This document shows positions 60,371 to 64,000 of a DNA stretch of 64,000 nucleotides, piece by piece; position 1 is the stretch's first letter; each line of letters starts with the position of its first letter. The position numbers and the translations under genes were made by a program. The notes under the pieces are model-generated. The model saw nothing but the letters and a program-made list of their open reading frames with translations, made no database searches and was not told the DNA's origin. The stretch covers positions 416,587 to 480,586 of the forward strand of contig NZ_BLWF01000004.1 in the NCBI RefSeq assembly GCF_013167955.1, written 5' to 3'. This stretch comes from Thermanaeromonas sp. C210 (GTDB taxonomy: Bacteria > Bacillota > DSM-521 > Neomoorellales > Neomoorellaceae).

Positions 60371-60413
60371 CGAAAAGGAAAAGGCCGTAGCCGGAGGATA
60401 ATTCCGGAGCTAC
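60371..60413 (-). terminator. Terminator after the Psp operon
   Basis: Minus strand: GTAGCTCCGGA, 7-nt loop, TCCGGCTAC, then GGCCTTTTCCTTTTCG. It lies about 105 bp after the pspAA stop. The T-run is interrupted, so strength is uncertain. Confidence 0.55.
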
Positions 60414-60518
60414 AGCGAAGGTGTAGTCTTTTTCACTCGTATTGGATGCCCGGCCGCTAGGAGACGCCATCTCCGCGGTCCTGAAGATGTATACCCTCTC
60501 CTGCAGCCTTCGTAGGCG

Positions 60519-60803
60519 CTAGAAATCGCCCAGTTTCCGGGGATAGGCGGCGAAGAGCTCCCTGGCTTCTTCCAGGGTGGTGTCCGGAGCAGGCAAAACC
60601 AGGTCGGATTCTACCAGCTCCGTATCCTCTACTTTGGTGCCCCGGTCGCGGATTAATGTCAGCACCTCGCAGAAACGGCGGTTGAAACCTTCTTCGTCGT
60701 TGTTGGCAATAGCCTCCAGCAGCTCGTCGTCTAATTTGTCCAGTTCGCTAAGGGCCTCATTTTTCAGCCGGTACTGGCCTTCGGTGAGGATGCGGATAAT
60801 CAC
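60519..60803 (-). CDS. PspA-associated protein PspAA
   Basis: 94 residues. IIRILTEGQYRLKNEALSELDKLDDELLEAI matches the PspAA domain (about 1-60), a small partner of PspA known from actinobacteria, archaea and some Firmicutes; the acidic tail follows. It overlaps the pspA stop by 4 bp (ATGA). Role: accessory in the phage-shock envelope-stress response. Confidence 0.85.
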   Translation of the reverse strand: MIIRILTEGQYRLKNEALSELDKLDDELLEAIANNDEEGFNRRFCEVLTLIRDRGTKVEDTELVESDLVLPAPDTTLEEARELFAAYPRKLGDF

Positions 60804-61501
60804 TCCTTCCTCACCTCCTTCTTTAGCCGGGCCAGTTCTTCCCGGACTTTACTCGCCGCGGAAACACGACGGAGCTCTGCTTCCAGGGGGTCGGCGCTTT
60901 CCAGGGCATCGTCCAGGACTCCTCTGGCCACCAGTTCATCAATGGCCTGTGCCCGCGCCCGCATCTTCTCGGTCTTTTCTTCCGCCCGCTGGATGGCCAG
61001 GGAAACGTCGGCCAGTTCTTCCGATAGGCCGGTGGCTGCCTCGCTGATCTTTACCTGGGCCTGGGCCGCCGAGTACTGGGCTTTGATGACTTCTTTCTTG
61101 GTGCGGAAGGCTTCCACCTTGGCCCGCAATCTCGCCTCGACCGTGGCCAGCTTTTCCTGTTCCTGCTCCAGCCCCTTAATCTGCTCTTCCAATCCCTCCA
61201 GCTGAGCGGCCAGCACTTGCTTGCGCTCCAGGGCGGCGGTGGCCAGATCTTCCCTTCCCAGCTGTAACGCCTCCTTGGCCTGCCCCTCGAGCCGCCCCAT
61301 ATTTTCCTTTAGGCGCACCACCTGCAGTTCCAGGCGCTTCTTAGAGGCCACCACATCGGCCAAGTTGCGCTTCACCTTCTGCAAGAGCTCCAGCTGGCGC
61401 TGGTATGAATATTCCAGGGTTTCGTGGGGGTCTTCGGCTGCATCCAGGATCTTGTTAAGCTTGGCCTTAAAAATGGTGGACATGCGGGATAGGATACCCA
61501 T
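60800..61501 (-). CDS. pspA: Phage shock protein A (PspA/IM30 family)
   Basis: 233 residues, coiled coil throughout. N-terminal amphipathic helix (LSRMSTIFKAKLNKILDAAEDPHETL, residues 3-28), then the ESCRT-III-like helical hairpin with QYSAAQAQVKISEA, and C-terminal region. It oligomerises on damaged membrane. It is encoded with pspAB and htpX upstream, pspAA downstream. There is no PspF or PspBC in the window. Confidence 0.95.
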   Translation of the reverse strand: MGILSRMSTIFKAKLNKILDAAEDPHETLEYSYQRQLELLQKVKRNLADVVASKKRLELQVVRLKENMGRLEGQAKEALQLGREDLATAALERKQVLAAQLEGLEEQIKGLEQEQEKLATVEARLRAKVEAFRTKKEVIKAQYSAAQAQVKISEAATGLSEELADVSLAIQRAEEKTEKMRARAQAIDELVARGVLDDALESADPLEAELRRVSAASKVREELARLKKEVRKE

Positions 61502-61537
61502 TATTTTTTCACGCTCCTCGTTACAGGTTACCGGACC

Positions 61538-62119
61538 TTAAACAGGGTTGTTCCATAAAGGGTACCACCGGCTCAAATCTTTCTCCAGGGGAAGTTCCTT
61601 TTCCAGAAGGGCGAAAAGCCGCATCTCGCCTGCGGTATCCCGCTCCTTCCCCTTATGATCTACGGGAATAAAGGGATAAAAGGAGCCCCGTTTGTAATTA
61701 AAGATAAGGTAGAGGACGGGAGTGGTAGTTTCCCTTTGCTCGAGGCGAAAGACGGCGGCCAAGAGCCGATCGCCGTATCCCTGTTCCACCAGGGTCTGCC
61801 CGGCCATGTGGGTTAAGGCCACCAGGTCCTCCCAGTCCCGGTCGTGAAACACAAACCAGGTGTAACCGTACTCGTCACCCTCTACCTGCACCCGGCTGCC
61901 CAGCTCCTGGGACGCCAGCCCCACCAGATCCCGGGCCTCTTGAGCGGCGGCAGCAAAAGCGCTATCCTCGGCAGGCCGCAATACTAAACCGGCCCTGCCC
62001 GCCGGTATCCACCCTGACATGGCTTCCAGGGTAAGCCGGGCGGTACTCAGGGTAAAGAGGGGCTCGGTTCGGGCCGAAGGCACGCGGCTGCGGCCCAGCA
62101 AAACATCCCATAAGCCCAT
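61538..62119 (-). CDS. PspA-associated protein PspAB
   Basis: 193 residues. MGLWDVLLGRSRVP at the start and the LFTLSTARLTLEAMSGW and DRDWEDLVALTHMAGQTLVEQGYGDRLLAAVF blocks are PspAB features. The function is unknown; PspAB genes are known neighbours of pspA and htpX. It lies 1 bp after htpX (62121) and 36 bp before pspA. Confidence 0.85.
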   Translation of the reverse strand: MGLWDVLLGRSRVPSARTEPLFTLSTARLTLEAMSGWIPAGRAGLVLRPAEDSAFAAAAQEARDLVGLASQELGSRVQVEGDEYGYTWFVFHDRDWEDLVALTHMAGQTLVEQGYGDRLLAAVFRLEQRETTTPVLYLIFNYKRGSFYPFIPVDHKGKERDTAGEMRLFALLEKELPLEKDLSRWYPLWNNPV

Positions 62120-62120
62120 G

Positions 62121-63017
62121 TTAGCGCCCCTCCATTTCCCTTTCCAGCCGCCGCAGGTATTCCAGCCTCCGTTCCAGGGAAGGGTGGGTGGAAAACAGCT
62201 CCATCAGGCTTTCCCCCCTCAAGGCGGGGACGATGAAAAAGGCGTTGAGGGCTTCGGCCTGGCGCAAGTCCCGGGTGGGAATGCGCTGCATCACGCCGCT
62301 AATCTTCACCAGGGCGGAGGCCAGCTGGCCGGGGGCTCCCGTCAGCAAAGCCGAACCCCGGTCGGCGGCGAACTCCCGGTAACGGGAAAGGGCGTTGATG
62401 AGGAAGTAGCTGATAATCCAGACCACCAGGGATACCAGGTACACCACTGCGGCCGCCCCGCGTCCCTCGCGACCCTCCCGGTCACCATACCCCCATCCCC
62501 AGTAGTAGAAGTGCTGGACCAAAAAAGAGGCCACGGTGGCAAAGAAGCTGGCGAGGGTCATGACCGCGACATCCCGGTGGCGGATGTGGCTCAGTTCGTG
62601 GGCCAGGACTGCTTCCACCTCAGGAGGATCCAGCCGCTCCAGCAACCCCGTCGTTACGGCTACCACCGCATGGGCCGGGCTGCGGCCGGTGGCAAAGGCG
62701 TTGGGTACCGGGGTACGTACGATGGCCACCCGCGGCTTGGGAACATCCGCCAGGATGGCCAGCCTTTCCACCAAGGCGTGGAGCTCGGGGGCCTCTGCAG
62801 GGCCGACTTCTCTGGCGCCCATGGACCACAAGACCATCCGGTCGGAGAAATAATACTGGGCTAAGAGCATGCCACCGATAACGACAGCCATGCCCGTGTA
62901 GCCAACCCCTGCCTGCCACAGGACCAGAGCGAAAAAAAGGTACAGGGCCGCCAGGAGAAACATGGTTAAGAACATACGGGCCTGGAGGCCCTTATCGGTT
63001 TTTATCTGCCGACGCAA
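62121..63017 (-). CDS. htpX: HtpX-type membrane zinc metallopeptidase (M48B)
   Basis: 298 residues. Two N-terminal membrane helices (about 15-50), then VEAVLAHELSHIRHRD (HExxH; zinc motif) at about 130, a long hydrophobic pair (about 150-210), and FAADRGSALLTG with the third zinc ligand. HtpX clears misfolded membrane proteins. It heads the operon htpX-pspAB-pspA-pspAA. GGGGGAGGG precedes ATG 63017. Confidence 0.93.
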   Translation of the reverse strand: MRRQIKTDKGLQARMFLTMFLLAALYLFFALVLWQAGVGYTGMAVVIGGMLLAQYYFSDRMVLWSMGAREVGPAEAPELHALVERLAILADVPKPRVAIVRTPVPNAFATGRSPAHAVVAVTTGLLERLDPPEVEAVLAHELSHIRHRDVAVMTLASFFATVASFLVQHFYYWGWGYGDREGREGRGAAAVVYLVSLVVWIISYFLINALSRYREFAADRGSALLTGAPGQLASALVKISGVMQRIPTRDLRQAEALNAFFIVPALRGESLMELFSTHPSLERRLEYLRRLEREMEGR

Positions 63018-63272
63018 GAACCCTCCCCCTTCGTCTGCAAACTTTCCTGGGCTTGCTCGCTTTTCCTCGCCCTGTGCTAGCTTTTTCGAAGTCCTTTACC
63101 TCCATGATAAGTGGCTGCCTTCCAGGCTGTCAAGGCAATCTCCAAAGTTGCCGGGGATTGACCTCCGGTCCTATTCTACGCCCGCCATGGTAAAAACATA
63201 CATGTTGCAGCTGTCGCGGGTACGGCGGAATATAAATTTGTAGGGCAATAAGTAGGGGAGGAGGCACAGAGA

Positions 63273-64000
63273 ATGCTAAAGCCGCGACCGCTAGAGCCTG
63301 GGGATTCCATCGGCATAGTAGCGCCGGCCGGACCTTTATGGGATGAAGCCTACCTGCTGCGGGGGATAGAACGGCTGCAATCTTGGGGGTTTAGGGTAGT
63401 GTTAAACCGGCCCCTCCAAGCGGGCGAGGGGTACTTGGCCGGAAGCGATGAGGAGCGCCTGGCCGAACTGGAAGCCATGTTCGCTTCACCGGAGATAAAG
63501 GCTCTAATCTGCCTGCGGGGAGGTTACGGCAGCCTGCGCCTTTTGCCCCACCTCCATTACGCTCTTATACGGTCCCATCCTAAAATCTTCGTCGGTTACA
63601 GCGATATTACTGCGCTGCACCTGGCCATAGTACAGGAGGCAGGGCTGGTTGTCTTCCACGGGCCCATGATTTACCCGGAATTGGGCGGCCACTTAACATC
63701 CTATACCAAAACTTCTTTATTAAGCATGCTAACAGGTTCCCCCGGTTCTTTCACGGTACGCCCCCTCCCGGGAAAGGCCCTCGCCGTCAGCCCCGGCCGG
63801 GCCAGGGGACGCCTTATCGGCGGCAACCTCTCCCTGCTGGTATCTACCCTAGGCACTCCCTTTGAGATAGATACCCGGGGAGCCATCCTCTTTTGGGAAG
63901 AAGTGGATGAGCCTGCCTACCGCGTGGACCGCATGCTAACCCAGCTCCGCCTGGCCGGGAAGCTCTCGGCCGCCGCCGGTATAGCAGTGGGGGAATGCAT
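63273..64000 (+). CDS. LD-carboxypeptidase, peptidase S66 family (partial, cut by window edge)
   Basis: 242 codons run off the right edge. PGDSIGIVAPAGP opens the protein, GGYGSLRLLP, then FVGYSDITALHLA contains the nucleophilic Ser, and ILFWEEVDEP contains the catalytic Glu. It trims L,D-bonds of tetrapeptides in peptidoglycan recycling; microcin-immunity MccF-like members share the fold. ATG 63273 follows GGGGAGGAGG by 8 nt. Confidence 0.92.
   Translation, partial: MLKPRPLEPGDSIGIVAPAGPLWDEAYLLRGIERLQSWGFRVVLNRPLQAGEGYLAGSDEERLAELEAMFASPEIKALICLRGGYGSLRLLPHLHYALIRSHPKIFVGYSDITALHLAIVQEAGLVVFHGPMIYPELGGHLTSYTKTSLLSMLTGSPGSFTVRPLPGKALAVSPGRARGRLIGGNLSLLVSTLGTPFEIDTRGAILFWEEVDEPAYRVDRMLTQLRLAGKLSAAAGIAVGEC

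Noticed and set aside
1-64000. tRNA, rRNA, CRISPR arrays, prophage genes
   Set aside because: Looked for on both strands by eye; none seen. A tRNAscan or CRISPR finder run would be decisive.

Overview
The window looks like part of the chromosome of a thermophilic, spore-forming, motile, anaerobic Firmicute, most like the Moorella/Thermanaeromonas/Desulfotomaculum group. The reasons are a GerA-type germinant receptor and a SleB-like hydrolase (spores), a long flagellar/chemotaxis cluster with FliW-CsrA and FlgM, a BpsA-type branched-polyamine synthase (a marker of thermophiles), a tungsten-type aldehyde ferredoxin oxidoreductase, a Na+-pumping decarboxylase, and strong AGGAGG-type ribosome binding sites with many GTG/TTG starts. 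The species call is inference. No tRNA, rRNA, CRISPR array or prophage was seen.

Layout. (1) 1-7.2 kb, minus strand: fliE (partial), flgC, flgB behind a cyclic-di-GMP-I riboswitch and terminator, bpsA, an AbrB-like regulator, fliS, flaG, a fliT-like gene, fliD behind a clear sigma-D promoter, csrA and fliW. (2) 7.3-35.6 kb: a roughly 28 kb block of catabolic genes lies between fliW and flgL, which are normally close neighbours. It holds a soluble chemotaxis transducer, an MBL hydrolase, a flavoprotein remnant, a four-subunit Na+-translocating decarboxylase, an acetoin/pyruvate-dehydrogenase-type complex followed by AOR, a molybdopterin/FeS/NrfD complex, two tiny membrane proteins, a Na+:solute symporter, a cupin, a hydroxyacid dehydrogenase, an M24-family protein, a sigma-54 activator, a GntR regulator and an IS1634-type element. 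(3) 35.7-43.9 kb, minus: flgL, flgK, flgN, flgM, cheA, cheW and an MCP gene with its own c-di-GMP-I riboswitch. (4) 44-64 kb: housekeeping and sporulation genes: an M1-type peptidase, HtrA, CinA, SleB-like, YigZ, MBL, Xpt, GerC/GerA with GerB divergent, AAG glycosylase, EamA exporter, an amino-acid ABC transporter, a Psp/HtpX envelope-stress operon and an S66 carboxypeptidase cut by the right edge.

How the genes work together. Both halves of the motility cluster have a c-di-GMP riboswitch with a terminator, so one second messenger probably controls basal-body rod genes and a chemoreceptor at the RNA level. In the catabolic block two near-consensus sigma-54 promoters (20861-20876 and 30279-30295) drive two operons, and one AcoR-like sigma-54 activator gene sits between the second promoter and the GntR gene. 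The first operon fits acetoin cleavage (E1-E2-E3) with AOR oxidising the acetaldehyde. The second joins uptake (symporter plus two small membrane proteins) to an M24-like enzyme, a dehydrogenase, a cupin and a cytoplasmic-type Mo/W complex; its substrate is unknown, and it is the best candidate here for an undescribed system.

Mobile DNA. Three copies of a 257-266 bp MITE-like element with 17-bp terminal repeats lie in intergenic gaps. The IS1634-type element is flanked by a 149-bp target duplication that rebuilds the 3' end of flgL, so the insertion left that gene intact.
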